Positions 11,527-25,944 of a stretch of 60,000 nt of DNA are shown here, in pieces. The notes under the pieces were generated by a model. The model was not told the origin of the DNA. It was given only the letters and a program-made list of their open reading frames with translations, and made no database searches. Position numbers and translations under genes: made by a program. Origin of the DNA: Adiantum capillus-veneris (lineage: Eukaryota > Streptophyta > Polypodiopsida > Polypodiales > Pteridaceae); assembly GCA_014529385.2 (NCBI GenBank), contig CM043946.1, forward strand, positions 36,174,558 to 36,234,557. The letters run 5' to 3'. Positions within the stretch are counted from its first letter, which is position 1. Each line of letters begins with the position of its first letter.

Positions 11527-14500
11527 GTAAGCGCGATCTAGTATTGTGCAACTACATTTTTGGTGTCCTTTGATACACTTAAGCCAATTTCTAAGAGTCG
11601 ACTTCTTAATTTTATAAGTATTGAAATTCTTGTAAGTTGATGGGTTTATATAGAGAAAGTGAGATCTCATGTCGTTATATTTCATCTGTTTCGTGTCCTT
11701 GGAGGTATGCGGTCAATCTGAAAGAGTGAGAGTGTGCGGATGTGTGTGCGTGCGGTGCGGTGTGCGGTCCGGGGAAGGGGAAAAGGAGAAGAGTGCACTG
11801 TGTGTGGGTGGAGCAAGCCTCCAAGTGAGGAGCTCCTTATTCATGTGCATATACAAGAATAAGGGTAAGTAGTAAGTGGGCGGCCGGACACCGGATGTCC
11901 GGCCCTAGGGAACGGTGCAGTGTGGGGAAGGGGAGACGAAGAAGAGTGCACTATGTGTGGGGGAGCAAGCCTCCAAGTGAAGAGCTCCTTATTCATGTGT
12001 ATATACAAGGATAAGGGTAGGTGGTAAGTGGGTGGCCGGACATCCCCGGGCAAAGGTGCGGTGCGGGGAAGGGGAGAAGGAGAAGAGTGCACTATGTGTG
12101 GGTGAGCAAGCCTCCAAGTGAGAAGCTCCTTATTCATATGTATATAGAAGAATAAGGGTAAGTGGTCAGTGGGCAGCTAGACGCGTGATGTCCGGCCCCG
12201 AGCAAAGGGCAAAGAACCTCCCACTTAAGGCAAATGTGTCAATAAGTGGGTACTACTAGCTAAACTACTAGTATGTACAAGAAATTAGGTGAAAGACTCT
12301 CTCAACCTATGCCCACTGCCTCGCTCAATCAATCTACATGCAGCCGTATTGGCTCTAGTGATAGGTGAGCGTGTGTATCCACGTTAGAGCCTACGTGCAA
12401 ATCCCACAGACAACTCTGTATGGTTTACATAGCTCCACAATGCATCATGCTAGCGTCAGTCATCGTACAACTGACAATTACTACTGCAAATGCTCCCACT
12501 GCAGCTACTAGGTCGGATCTTCACACTCATAGGTCATATATGAGATGCCCGAACGCTGACGAAATGTGTGCAAACCTGTCATACATGAGATGCCCGAACG
12601 TTGACGAAATGTGTGCAAACCTGTCATACATGAGATGCCCAAACGTTGACGAAATGTGTGTAAACCTGGCTGTTCTAGCCGCCCGTGCGCTATCTGCATG
12701 CACTGCGTCATCAAGACTACTCATCACATATGGATGTGTCATGGACGACATTGGGATGGCTACGTCCCCCTCATTGATAGATGGAACTCTGTGTCCTGGC
12801 ATCAACTCTCAGCCTCTAGCATGAGCATATCAAGAACTTCATGTCCATTATCTTTGCCTGTGTCTCTAGGGAGCAGACCTGCTCTACTTCTGCCTGCACA
12901 AAACTCTGACAATACCTGTTGTGTCTCACTAGAGCACTGTCGCTCTACCTTTGTCTCTACAGAGTCTATTGGCACGTCTTGCACAACTAAATGCTCTCTC
13001 CTGATCATACTGTGGCTTACTCACAAAGGAGACACATCTCGTCTCTCGCTCAACACATGGTAGCAACAAAACCGAGACTATGTTAGACACATGCATAGGA
13101 TATACCAAGCCACTGCGGGCTCTCTTGGCAATCACAAGTGATCTGCATTCATTTCGAAGACTACTTTCTAAGCAATATCTGACACCCACAATTTGCTAAC
13201 TGTCTCACTGAGATCAAATTGTGTCTTAGTTGAGGAACATAGCGCACACGTCGTAGCGTATAGGATGCACCACTGGGTAATGACAAGCAAACATCTCCTG
13301 CACCTGCAATGTCAAACGCGAACCATCGGTCAAGTGTATGTAATGTGTTGAACCACTGACGATGTGGTGTGACGTGGAAAACTGCATCCTTATCTAGCAA
13401 CCAACAGTAAGAAGTCGCCACCTCTCGAAGACATGTAAGCAAGAGGAAGGCTAGAGGTGAACGTGACATCACTGTCACTGGCGTATGAAGCCAACGTTCT
13501 AGCATGTGTCAAAACCTCATCTGCATCACGCATATATCTTCGCTTCTGCCTTATAGGTCTGAAACAGCGGCGCCTTATGTGCCCACAATGCCAACAACGC
13601 ATATATCGGCAACTACGAGACCTCCGTCCCTCACGAGTCATGACTGTCGACTCTCAAACGTCACACACCTGCTACCATAAGTGAATGTCAAGAAACCAAA
13701 GCTATGGCAAGAAATCTTGGGAGAAAACTGACACAGTCTTCCCTGTAAACGAGCAAAAAAACTCGAGCAAAATCTCAACTATAAACCATGCCAAAATGGC
13801 CACAAAGTGGGAGATCACTCGACAACTACACAATCATGAAAACCATGATCAATCGCATCAAAACCAATGCTCGCATATGCGTAAAGCGGCTCCACAATCT
13901 ATAGGCATAAACTGCGTCACTAAACCAAGTGAGCCAAATTTAGGACAAACAACTCAACGGAGCGTAAAGCAAATAACCATATATGCAAGTAGTGAGCAAG
14001 CATGCTCAAAACACATCCCACAAGAAAACAGCCTGTTATTTGTAACCATATGTCACAAGACGGGCACCACGTGCCAATAGAAAAGGAACAGATTGAACAA
14101 ACTTTTATCACTTCAATAACAACTGAATTGAGAGAGAGAGACGACACGCGACACGGAGTGGAGGAATTCCACCCCAGAGAGAGTATTGGCCCCAAACCTT
14201 GGCGCCCCTTTCGGTATTTCTTTATAGTGCATCAACACAGTACAAGCCGGTCATGCCAGAGAATGAGCCCTTAGCACATGTATAAAGGCCCTTGGCCTAT
14301 GAAAAGCAGTTTACATGAAAAGCTTTCAAACTCAAAAGCTTCTGGTCCCAAAAGCAATGCCAAAAGCTCCCAGCGTAATTTACGGAAATCTGTACAGCTT
14401 GCCAGTTTATCATGCCAACGCAATTTTCCAAAATCTGCCGCAAGTCTCTTTTGTGTGTGTGTGAGAGTCATACTTTATTTTAATCCTTTATGTCACTCGG

Positions 14501-16238
14501 GGCCCCATCTAACGGGGTCCCCATAAGTTGGTAGGACTCCTTCTGTTACTTTTTCTTCTTAGGGTTTAGGCCCCTTGGCCAACATCTGCAAGTTGACTCC
14601 ATTCTTCGGGACTTTGACATGTTAGCAGTTTGTGACATCTCCCCTTCTCGAAAGAGAGTAATCGCCCGCGATTACAGCATATCTGCAAAACAACTCAAGT
14701 TAGCTCAAAAATTTCCGAGGGTCATTCTGAGGGACATTCCGAGGGACAATCAATTTTCTCTTTTTGTTAAGGAGTTAGCTTCTCCTTTCGGCTCTTTTGA
14801 TCAAGGAGTTAGCTTCTCCTTTCGGCTCTTTTAATCAAGGAGTTAGCTTCTCCTTTCGTCCAGATTGGAACTCTTGATATTCCGGCGTAGTAAAATTAGC
14901 CATCACACCCAGACCACACTGATCTTCCATGAGTGTCTTGATGTACTAAAATTACATACCCAGGCAATCTCATACAATTAGGAATATTCAGTGGTTGGCA
15001 CATCACAATGCAACACAAATGCTTACATATGCATGTTACAAGACACAACAAACAGCCTCGCTGAGCACTCCCCCGAGACAAACGGTCTGCGGTATGAAGT
15101 TACTCAACGACTACCTTGTCACTCCCCCTGCAAATAACCTAAAAAGGTATGGGCCATAAGCTCAGAGGATTGTACAACCAAACGCTCCCCAGACCGCAGT
15201 CTGCGTCACTTGGAGGTTCACGCATACAACCAAACGCTCCCTAGGCATCGGCTTGCGTCGTTCGAAGGTTTTCTAGCATACAATGGAACGCTCCCCAGGC
15301 ATCGGCTTGCGTCGTTCGGAGGTTCAAACAATACCAAAACAGTATTTTTCACTTCTCCACCCGGGAGTAAAATCACTAATCATTGAAACCAGTATTAAAA
15401 CCAGAGTCAAACAATTCAAATCGGCACCACGACAGGTTTAAAACAAATAGCATCCATTTCAAACAAATTCCAAATAGGATCACCAAACAAGTTCTCAAAC
15501 AGATTCTCAGATAAAATTCAAACTTAAAAAGCAATCTCGACATCAGCCGAGCTCTAGAAGTCTGCCGACTTCCCATCCTGAAACTTGCACCAAAAATTAG
15601 GATTAGGTTCCTTCCATGAGGTCGTAGCCGAGCACAGCATGGTCCATCAGCTCTTGGACAGAGAGTGTTTTCTTTGGCGGCGATGGTAGTTCCAAGATAG
15701 CAATCACATTGGATCTCCAAGGTTATCTGCTCGTGAAGAGACATCTACTGAGAGATGTCGAGAAATTTCAAGTTATAATCTGCTAGGGTTTTCATGGCAA
15801 GTATTTTAGGATACCCCACTCTGCTAGAAGTTGCACTCCGAAGGAAGATGTTAGAAACCATATAACTTCTGGCAGTTTTTTTTTTTCTTGAAAGCTTGCC
15901 AAGTACTTGCGTATGCTGCTTGGTAGCTATCAACATCTGCATGGTACTGTCTCTGAGAAAAACAGCAGCTCGAAACAAATCTTGGATCCTTCTCTTACAA
16001 GTGATCTTAATGGCTTATGCCCTGTAAGACATGAGCGGTGAAGACGGGAGCGCGCCCGATGCGCGATGTAGTAAGGGTGGGAGTGACTATTGATCTTGCA
16101 TTGTCTGCTCTTTGGTAGGACCAGTATGCTTTCAAAAAAGCACACGCTTGATGCTCTGATACCACTGTGACAAGACGGCCACCACGTGCCAATAGAAAAA
16201 GAACAGATTGAATAGACTTTTAGCACTTCAATAACAAA

Positions 16239-16315
<77 letters not shown>

Positions 16316-16528
16316 GACATGCGACACGGAGTGGCGGAATTCCACCCAGAGAGTATTGGCCCCAAACCTTGGCGCAAGTGCGATCTTGCATTGTTTGCTC
16401 TTTGGTAGGACCGGTATGCTTTCAGAAAAGCACACGCCTGATGCTCTGATACCACTGACAAGACGGGCATCACGTGCCAATAGAAAAAGAACAGACTGAA
16501 TAGACTTTTAGCACTTCAATAACAATTG

Positions 16529-16623
<95 letters not shown>

Positions 16624-18277
16624 GAAATGAAATGAAATGTTATATTAACGTCTTCAAAAGGCCAGAATGACCTATGAGACCAAACTGATACAAAAGTGGT
16701 GAATCTGTTACAATGTCTGGGTACTTTAGTACTAAAGTACTGGGTGTGAAAAGTGTGAAAGTGAATGTGAAAAACTAAATACGAAGTATTAAATAAACTT
16801 CTTAGGAGCATTCTGGGTGTCTGGCTAGAATGCTTTTAATCCTTTGTTGTAGTCTCCTCCGGTGAAGTGTGCTTCTGCCTCTTGGTCTTGGTTGTCTCGA
16901 TTTCCTAAGCTTAATCGCTCTGTCAATTAGGGTGCCTTTGGTATGAATGTGGGTACTCCTTTGTGTTGGCTGCTGGCCTCCTGCTTCCCCTTCACTCCTG
17001 CTTCACTCGATCCGAAGAAATCTGTGATCTGCCTTTGAGGCTGTAGTGCTCTTTGTCTTCTCATTAGATTATCCCTGTGCCGATGTAGTTCCAGTAGGTA
17101 CAAGCCTAAGCATCTTTGATCTTGGTATTGCATGATTCTATCTAGAGGTCCAAAGCCTTCTTTAAAGAGGCAGTGAAAACGCCCACGTATCTCGTAGTAT
17201 ACTGTGCAGTGGCATATGTAGTGTAATTCTGTCTCCGGCTCCATTCCGCATAACTTGCAAATTCTGCTTTCAGGTGGGATTCCCCTAAATCTGCCAAATT
17301 CAATTTCCAATTGGTGTGAGGATGTACGAATCTGACCAATAGCACCTCTCAAACCATGAGACAAGTGGGTATCCATGTAACTCGGGCGAATCACAAATCC
17401 ATCTTCAGATAGTTGTAGGAAGTTTTCTTTGTAGTTGGCCATCTTCGTGCCCAGTTCTTGTTTAGGGTCTACCCATGTCCTCTTAGTATCCAACTGTATA
17501 AGATCCCGTCGGATGATTTTATTAATCTCCGTTCGTGTAATTGCCAGTGATGGAGCCTCAAGTGAGTATTGGAAGGGGGGTAATCTTTTCATACTGAACC
17601 CGCGTCTCTGAAACCACGATGACAGTTGCACATACCAGCATGATGTATCCCCTTTCATTGCCAATTGTCGAGAGGATTCGAGGGCCAATCTAGTATATCG
17701 GCAGTTATTTGTATCCCACAAACCATGCATGAAGGACACTGATCTGGTAAGAGCTTCAATTTCTATCGGAGGGGCCGCTAGTTCCGCTCGGGTAATCGCG
17801 TGTGGTACGGAGGCCTTGGCTCTAATCAATCGAGAAATCATAGATACCAAAGGTCTCTCCATTGACTTCCAGTTATCCTGATCCACAGATGGTCCCCAAA
17901 TCTGGACCCCATAAAGCATAGCCGAAGCCACCATAGTATCAAAGAGCCACAGTTTTGTTTGTGGTTCCTGAAACTGCACTTGTGAACACATCCTCTCCAA
18001 CCCTCCCAAGGCCGCGGAGGCTCTAGATAATCTAGCATCCGCTGCTTTCTTAAGAGTAAACTTCGGTCCTGCAAATACCACCCCAAGGTATGTGTATGCA
18101 TCTGTGTACTCTACTGTATCCTGGCCATATGCAAATGTAGGTGCCGATCTCCTAACCCACTGCGGTGTGGTGTTAAACACCATAACTTTGGTTTTACCCA
18201 ACTTTACCTACAGTCCACTGTCCTCCGCGAATTTATGTAAAGCATCTAGCTGCCTCTGCATTCCATCTGGTGATTCC

Positions 18278-18371
<94 letters not shown>

Positions 18372-21300
18372 ATTTGATTTGGTATTAACGTCCGCGGGGG
18401 GCCAGAAATGACCCATGGGACCTCAAAGTGATACATAGTCTCCCCTCACGGGGGTGTATGGTGTGGGGTGTGTTATTCTCTTTTTGTGTTCCTATGAGTG
18501 TCTTTTGATGCTCAAGTATGCGGGTGAGGTATGTTCCGAGAGCTGTAGGGGAGGGGTCTGTCTTGGATAATAGGTCCGCAAAGGTAGAGCAACCGCTCAG
18601 AAGTGGTTGAAAATTAGCCCGGATGTGAGCGTATTCTGGGCTTTCCAATGTCACATGTGTTTCATCTTCGGGAGCTTGCATTGTACATGATGTGCATATC
18701 CGTTTAGAAGCATCAATTTTCAGCCAGCCCTCTGTTTCTATTTTGAGCATATGTGACCTTGTGCGCATCAAAGAGATGGCTCTTCGTGCCATGTGGGGCA
18801 TGGGTGTTCGTATGTGGGCCTGGGCTTTCCATTGGGTTTGTGCTATAGCCTTCCCAATACTTTGTGTTGACATGCTTGCAATAGTATTCAAATTTCGAGC
18901 GGTGTTGCATTGTCTTCCACTTGGTGTGGAGGCTATTTAGTAATGCAATTTCAAAATTCAGCATGTGTTCTCCCTCCTTGCCCTCCTCAATAAGCATGTC
19001 CACATATGCCTCTACATTCCATTTAGCGAACCATTTCTTAATGTCCTGTATGAGGCTCGATGACAGAAATTTGCTTTTTTTTTTTGTCTTTTGCGGCGCA
19101 CATCTCGTTTCCCATGCAATGCGGGGGATTCGAGTAGTAGGCATCGCTTTGACCTTCATGATATTCGTGTACATTTTTTGCAATGCTTTCATTTCTAGTG
19201 GTCTCTTGCCTGTCTCCAAGAGTAGCATGGAGTATGGTGTCGTCTTTTTGACCCCCATGTGTCAACATAGGAACTTTTTCTGAATTTTTTCAATTTCATT
19301 CCATGTGTGGGCTGAGATGCTCGGTCCCCAGATTTCCACTCCGTAGAGGATGGCTTGCACTACGCATGTCTCAAAAATGGTCGCTTTTATCTCCCATCTT
19401 TTGATGCTCCTTTGTGTGCACATGTTTTCAAATTGACAGTACTTGGCATGGCCGATGTCAATTCTATTATGTGCGCATTGTCCCCAAGCATAGTTGCACG
19501 GGATGTCAATTTCCAAGTACTTGAAACTATCGACTTTCTCAATTTGTTTCCCTTGGTACATGAGGGGGGCGTGGATATCCATCTTACGAGTCTTTACACT
19601 CATGAACTTTGTTTTGTCTACATTGATTGATAGACCCACACTTTCACAAAAAGCATGTAACGCATCGACCAATTTCTGTAGAGCTGTAATGTCATGGGCG
19701 AAAAGAGACACATCGTCTGCATAGATGAGCATGAGAAGTGTAAGCATCCCGATGGTTGGTTCATCCCCTTCTAGTTGAGGGAGGAAGCTTTCTATTTGAT
19801 CAATGCACACTCCAAAAAGAGTAGGGGAGAGAGGAAACTAGACACATAGCACAACTAGCCACCTGTGGTCGTAAACGCCCTTCAAAAGTCGTGCTCGCTC
19901 TTGGGAAATGCAATCCGTCGGAGCCGTTATGCATCCAATGTTTGTGGCCAAAGGTGCAAAGGGAAAGGTCGAAGCCTAAATCGCTAAATTGAGGTTGAGA
20001 TGTTGGGGAGAGTCAGTTGGAGAAAAATCGCTCCGGAATGGGCATGAGAGGGGAGCTTATGGCGAGGCTACGCTGGTGGAGAGCCAAGCCACTCTCTCGC
20101 TCTCGCTCTTGCTCGAGGTTGGGAAGTACATGCCGATGCCCCCTTCTGCCGCCGGATGAAAGTCACTACGCGAATCGCCAAGTCGGTGTTGAAGCCGACA
20201 CCGAGTCGAGATGATGCTGAGAAGATCGCCGAAAGCCGTGGAAAGTGTGCTTGCCGAAGCCAGATCTGATCCGAGGGCCGATCCGCTCTCTCTCTACCTG
20301 TATGCTGAGGTCATCGAAGCCCTAGTCTGAGGCTCGACGAGGGAGGAGTAGTAGATGACACGAAGCCGAAATCTGTGTTGTCGCAATCCAAAGCCCAAAT
20401 GTGCGCTTCAAAGCTTGCCGAAGCTTCTCCGATGCCGAAGGTCCTATCTCTGTGGACCGCCGAATTAGCCCTCTAGATTCTCTCTCTCCCTCTCTTTGCT
20501 TCTCGTCACATCTCCTCTCTCTGTCTCTCTCTGATCAAGAAGAGGAATCGCTCTCTCCCTATGGGAGTTTTCTAGGGATGGTGATATCATTCTCGTAGGG
20601 GACTTCAATGCCCGAACGGGCAACTCTCAGACAGTCTTCTACAACACTTCAAATGAGATGCTTAGAGAGTTGGACATGGGTGAGTTAGGGCTTGACATGC
20701 GCTTACATGATAGAGAGCAGATGGAGTATGGGAGATACCTCATGGAGATGACGACTACACATTAGCCATACTTAATGGCTTACAACGATTGCCTGGAGCA
20801 GCCGGTTTCATGTGCTTTCCACACAGACATGGGGCCAGTACAATGGAATATGTTATGACACAGCCGAGCTTTGTCCCTTGCATTCAGGATTTCACAGTGG
20901 GAGCCAGGTTAGTGGACGTAGCAGTGGATTATGCTCTCTTGACACTGTCCGTTTCATTTCAGTATAGTACAGCCTAGACATCAAGAGGCAGGTCAGACAC
21001 CCGTTATACATTTACACGAGAGATTGATTCCGTTTATACAGACGAGATCTGGACCGTCTATGGGAAGGCACAGCTGGTACAAGCCTCTCATTGGAGGAGT
21101 GCACCACTCTACTGACTGAGACATTGCATGGTGCTGCATTAGTGGTATATCCACACACTCAGCCGGGCAGGAGATGACATTTTAGGAGCATGCCCAAGAA
21201 TAGTCGGTATGATGAGGAGTGCAGAGAGATGAGAGCCTAGCTTCAGAGGGATCTTCTTTTAGGAGTCGTCACTTACAAACAGTCTCGGATTGCTTCCCGG

Positions 21301-24300
21301 CGCCTTCTGCGACAGAAGAAGCGAGCTTACCTGGCTCAGATGAAGCGAGACTCATATCAGATGTCCTTGAGTAGGGACTCAGGAGAGGCATTGCGACTCT
21401 TTCATGAGCACTCCCCTCCCCCAGTGATTACTTCACCTGATGTGTGGGGCCAATATGTGACATCATTATATACGGTTCTTGGGCAGGAACCCCTACCAAA
21501 CCCTACAGAGCCATGCCCAGCTACGAGCCCTTCTTTACCACTGGGATGGTACAAAGTGCCATTGACAAGATGAGAACCGGAAGGGCATATGATCATGACG
21601 ATCTGGTAGCAGAGCACTTTATACATGCTAGGGATATGTTGATGGAGGTTCTTGCAGTGTTGTTCAATCGTGCCATGTGTGAGGGGTTACCTGAGACTTG
21701 TCTACTATTGTGCCTATCTTCAAGGCAGGTGATCCTACAGAGCCCGGGAACTATCGCACTATTATGGTTGGACACACATTGGCACAGTTGTATGTATCCA
21801 TTCTTGAGCAGCACTTGAGTAATTGGGTAGAGGGTGAGGGTGTACGAGCAAAGGGCCAGGCCGGTTTCAAGAGGGGTTTCTCCACAATTGATCATATTCT
21901 GACACTCAGAGCCATCATTGAAGAGGGCAGGTCACATGGGAGATGGATTTATTGTAGTTTTGTGGATTTCCGCAAAGCATTTGACATGGTACCGAGAGCT
22001 TGATTGATGCGCATACTACAAGAGATGGGGATGCCCATAGAGTTGATTTGGGGGATGATGGCTTTGTACAGATCAGTGATGGGACATGTATACACTCCGG
22101 AAGGGGTATCTGATTTAGTTCACTCTTCTATTGGGGTGAAACAGGGCTGCCCATTGTCTCCTACTCTATTTGGTATGTATGTTGATGAGGTGTCTGATTA
22201 CATTGACAGAGAGGGTGACAGAGGTGCCCAGCTGGCAGGGACGTGGATCCCATTGTTGTTATATGCTGATGATATTGTGTTGATATCTGACTCACGAGAG
22301 GCTATGCCGCGACATTTGGATGCACTACACAGTTTTGCAGAGGATAGTGGATTGTGTGTAAACCTTGGTAAAACCAAGGTTATGGTGTTTAACACCACAC
22401 CACAGTGGATCAGGAGATCAGCACCTACTTTCACATATGGTCAGGAGATTGTGGAGTATACAGATGCATACACTTACCTGAGGGTAGTCTTTATTGGGCC
22501 GAGATTTTATTTGAAAAGAGCAGCAGAGACTAGATTGACTAGAGCTTATGCGGCTTTGTGAGGATTGGGGAGGATGTGTTCGCAGGTTCAGTTCCAGGAA
22601 CCTAGGACAAAGTTATGGCTCTTTGATACTTTGGTTGCCTCTACTATGCTATATGGGGTGCGAGTTTGGGGACCTGTAGGCCAGGATGGTTGGAGACGTA
22701 TGGAGAGGCCCTTGGTATCTATGATCTCTCAGTTGATTAGAGCCAAGGCCTCCATACCGCATGATATCATTCGAGCGGAGTTAGCTGCCCCCCTATGGAG
22801 ATTGAGGCGCTTACCCGGTCTCCTTTGTACACATCCTATGGGATACTACCAGAGATAGATATGCCAGGTTGGCCCTAGAGTCCTCCCGACAATTAGCTCT
22901 ACAGGGGGATACATCATGCTGGTATGCTCAGATGACATCATGTGTTTCTGACACGGGTGGAGATTACTAGACTCATTCGTCAGGATCTGATTCAGCTGGA
23001 CACGAGGAGGACATGGATAGAGCCGGTACAGGAGTTGGGCACGAAGATGGCTTTCTATAGAGAGAATCTTCTCCACCTCACAGGGGATGGGTTTGTGATT
23101 CGACCTAGCTAAATGGACACACATTTTTCTCATGGTTTGCGTTGTGCCATTGGCCAGATATGCACATCCTCACTTCAGCTCGAGATTGAGACTGGTAGAT
23201 TCAGAGGGATACCAGTAGATAGCAGGATATGCCGCTTATGTCATCTAGAGCCAGAGACAGAGTTACATTACATATGTCATTACACAATGTACTATGAGAT
23301 ACGAGGCCGTTTTCATTGTCTATTGAGAGAGGGTTTTGGGTCTCTATCTAGGGTCATGAGTTATGAGGATCAGAGAAGTGTTGGACTGTATCTACTCGAG
23401 TTACACAGGCATAGAGACACTTTACTGAGGAGAGCTAGAGAGAGAGACAATCCCAGAGATAGATTATAGATTTCTTTACACTAGATATTGGCACAGGATC
23501 ATGAGGGTTTGGTAGCAGAGCACATTATACATGCTGGGGACTTGTTGGCAAAGATGTCTGCATGGTTGAACCATGTGCGAGGGCTTTCCTGAGTCTTGGA
23601 GATTGTCTACTATTGTACCTATCTTCAAGAGAGGAGACCCTACAGTGCCGGGGAATTATCGTACTATCATGGTAGGACACACATTGGCACGGTTGTATGC
23701 ATCCATCCTTGAGCATAGGCTAAGCAGTTGGGCAGAGATTATGGGCATACGGGCACCTGGACAGGCTGGTTTCAGGAGGGGTTTCTCCACACTGGATCAT
23801 GTCTTTACAGTCAGAGCTATCATTGAGGAGGGTCGAGCGTTATATTGCAGCTTTGTGGACTTCCGCAAAGCTTTTGACACAGTACCGAGGGCCAGATTGA
23901 TGCGCTGACTTATGGAATTGGGGGTACCCACGGAACTGATATGGGGGATTATGGCATTGTACAGTTCAGTTATCGGTCATGTACGCACACCAGAGGGGAT
24001 ATCTGACATAGTTCACTCCACTATCGGAGTGAAACTTGGATGCCCATTGTCCTCTACTTTATTTGGTATGTATGTTGATGAGGTCTCTGATTATATTAAC
24101 AGAGGAGGAGATAGAGGTGCTCAGCTTGCAGGGACATGGATCCCTCTTTTATTGTATGCTGACGATAACGTGTTGACATCAGACTCACAAGAGGGTATGC
24201 AGAGACATTTTGACGCATTGCATAGTTTTGCAGGGGATAGTGGATTGTCTGTCAACCTTGGTAAAACCAAGGTCATGGTATTTAATACCACACCACAGTG

Positions 24301-25883
24301 GGTCAGGAGATCAGCACCTACATTCACATATGGTCAGGACAGTATGGAGTACACTGATGCATACACATATCTTGGGGCGTTCTTTAGTGGACCGAGGTTC
24401 ACATTGAAAGTGGCAGCAGACACTAGATTGACTCGTGCCTATGCAGCCCTAGGCGGTTTAGAGAGGATTTGTTCGCAGGTTCAGTTCCAAGAACCTCGAA
24501 CAAAGCTCTGGCTCTTTGACACTTTGGTCGCTTCAGTTATACACTACGGGGTTCAGGTTTGGGGACCATTTGTTGGCAGTGCTGGATGGAGTAATATGGA
24601 GAGGCCCTTGGTATCTATGATTTCTAGGCTGATCAGAGCCAAGACCTCAGTCCCACATGACATCATACGAGCGGAGCTGGCTGCCCCACCTATGGAGATT
24701 GAGGCACTTACCAGATCAGTATCATTTGTACACAGCTTGTGGGACACCACCAGGGACATATATGCTAGGCTTGCTCTTGAGTCATCCAAACAGCTGGCAT
24801 GACAAGGAGATACATCATGTTGGTATGCACAGATGAGCTCATGGTTTCAGAGGCATGGTCTCAGCATGGACAGGCTGCCCCCTTTCCAATATTCTCTTGA
24901 TGCACCATCTTTGGCTCTTACACGGATGGAGATTACTAGACTCATTCGGCAGGATCTTATCGAGCTTGATACCAGGAGGGCATGGATAGAGCCATCACGG
25001 GAGTTGGGTACAAAGAGGGCTTTCTATAGAGAGCATCTTCTCCAACTCACGACTGACGGCCCAGCTACATGGACACACATCTATCTCATGGGTTACGATG
25101 TGCCATAGGACAGATACGCACATCTTCACACCAGCTTGGGATTGAGATAGGTAGATTCAAAGGCATACCAACAGACAGGAGGATATGTCAGTTATGCCAT
25201 GCAGAGCGAGAGACAGAGTTTCACTTCATATGTCACTGCATAGTCTACTATGAGATTCGGGGACGCTTTCACTGTTTATTCAGAGATGGTTTTGACTCGT
25301 TAGATAGAGTCATGAGATATCAGGATCAGAGATGTCTCGGATTTTTTCTACTTGAGATACAGAGACATAGAGACTCTCTATTGAGAGGACATAGACAGAG
25401 ACAATCCCAGAGACGCATTTCAGATTTTTTCAGTCCGAGTACCACAGAGGCAAAAGGGCCATAACCACCACAGAGCTCGGTTCCCTCCCATACACACACC
25501 AATGGTACTCTCATTGACCGAGCTTTAGAGTTGAGGAGATCGAGACGACCATGACTGAGGAGGGGAGCCACCCAGCACCGACGGCGATTGCGGCAAAGGA
25601 TCCACAGGATTCTAGCGTGACACCCAGAGTGTCGATCAGGATAGGCTTCATGTTACTGCTATATTGTATAATGGTGACACTTATCCCCACTTTGTACCTT
25701 TGTGGCATTATACCATTGCTCAGCTTACCAGCCACCCATAGGAGTCGGTAGCACTTCTATCTTAGTTTCTAGTTTGTAGTTTTCTTGGTTTGTACCCAGA
25801 CTTGGTAATAGGCTCACCATTGTAATCAGTTTGGTCTCATAGGTCATTTTGGCCTTTTGTAGACGTTAATATATCATTTCATT

Positions 25884-25944
<61 letters not shown>

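Noticed and set aside
16220-16811. Long ORFs made of Ser-Leu or Arg-Glu repeats
   Set aside because: They are translations of (GA)n/(TC)n microsatellites.
18368-19847. LINE-B as another copy of the LINE-A family
   Set aside because: Outside the RT core boxes the proteins do not align by eye, and the tail pentamer differs.
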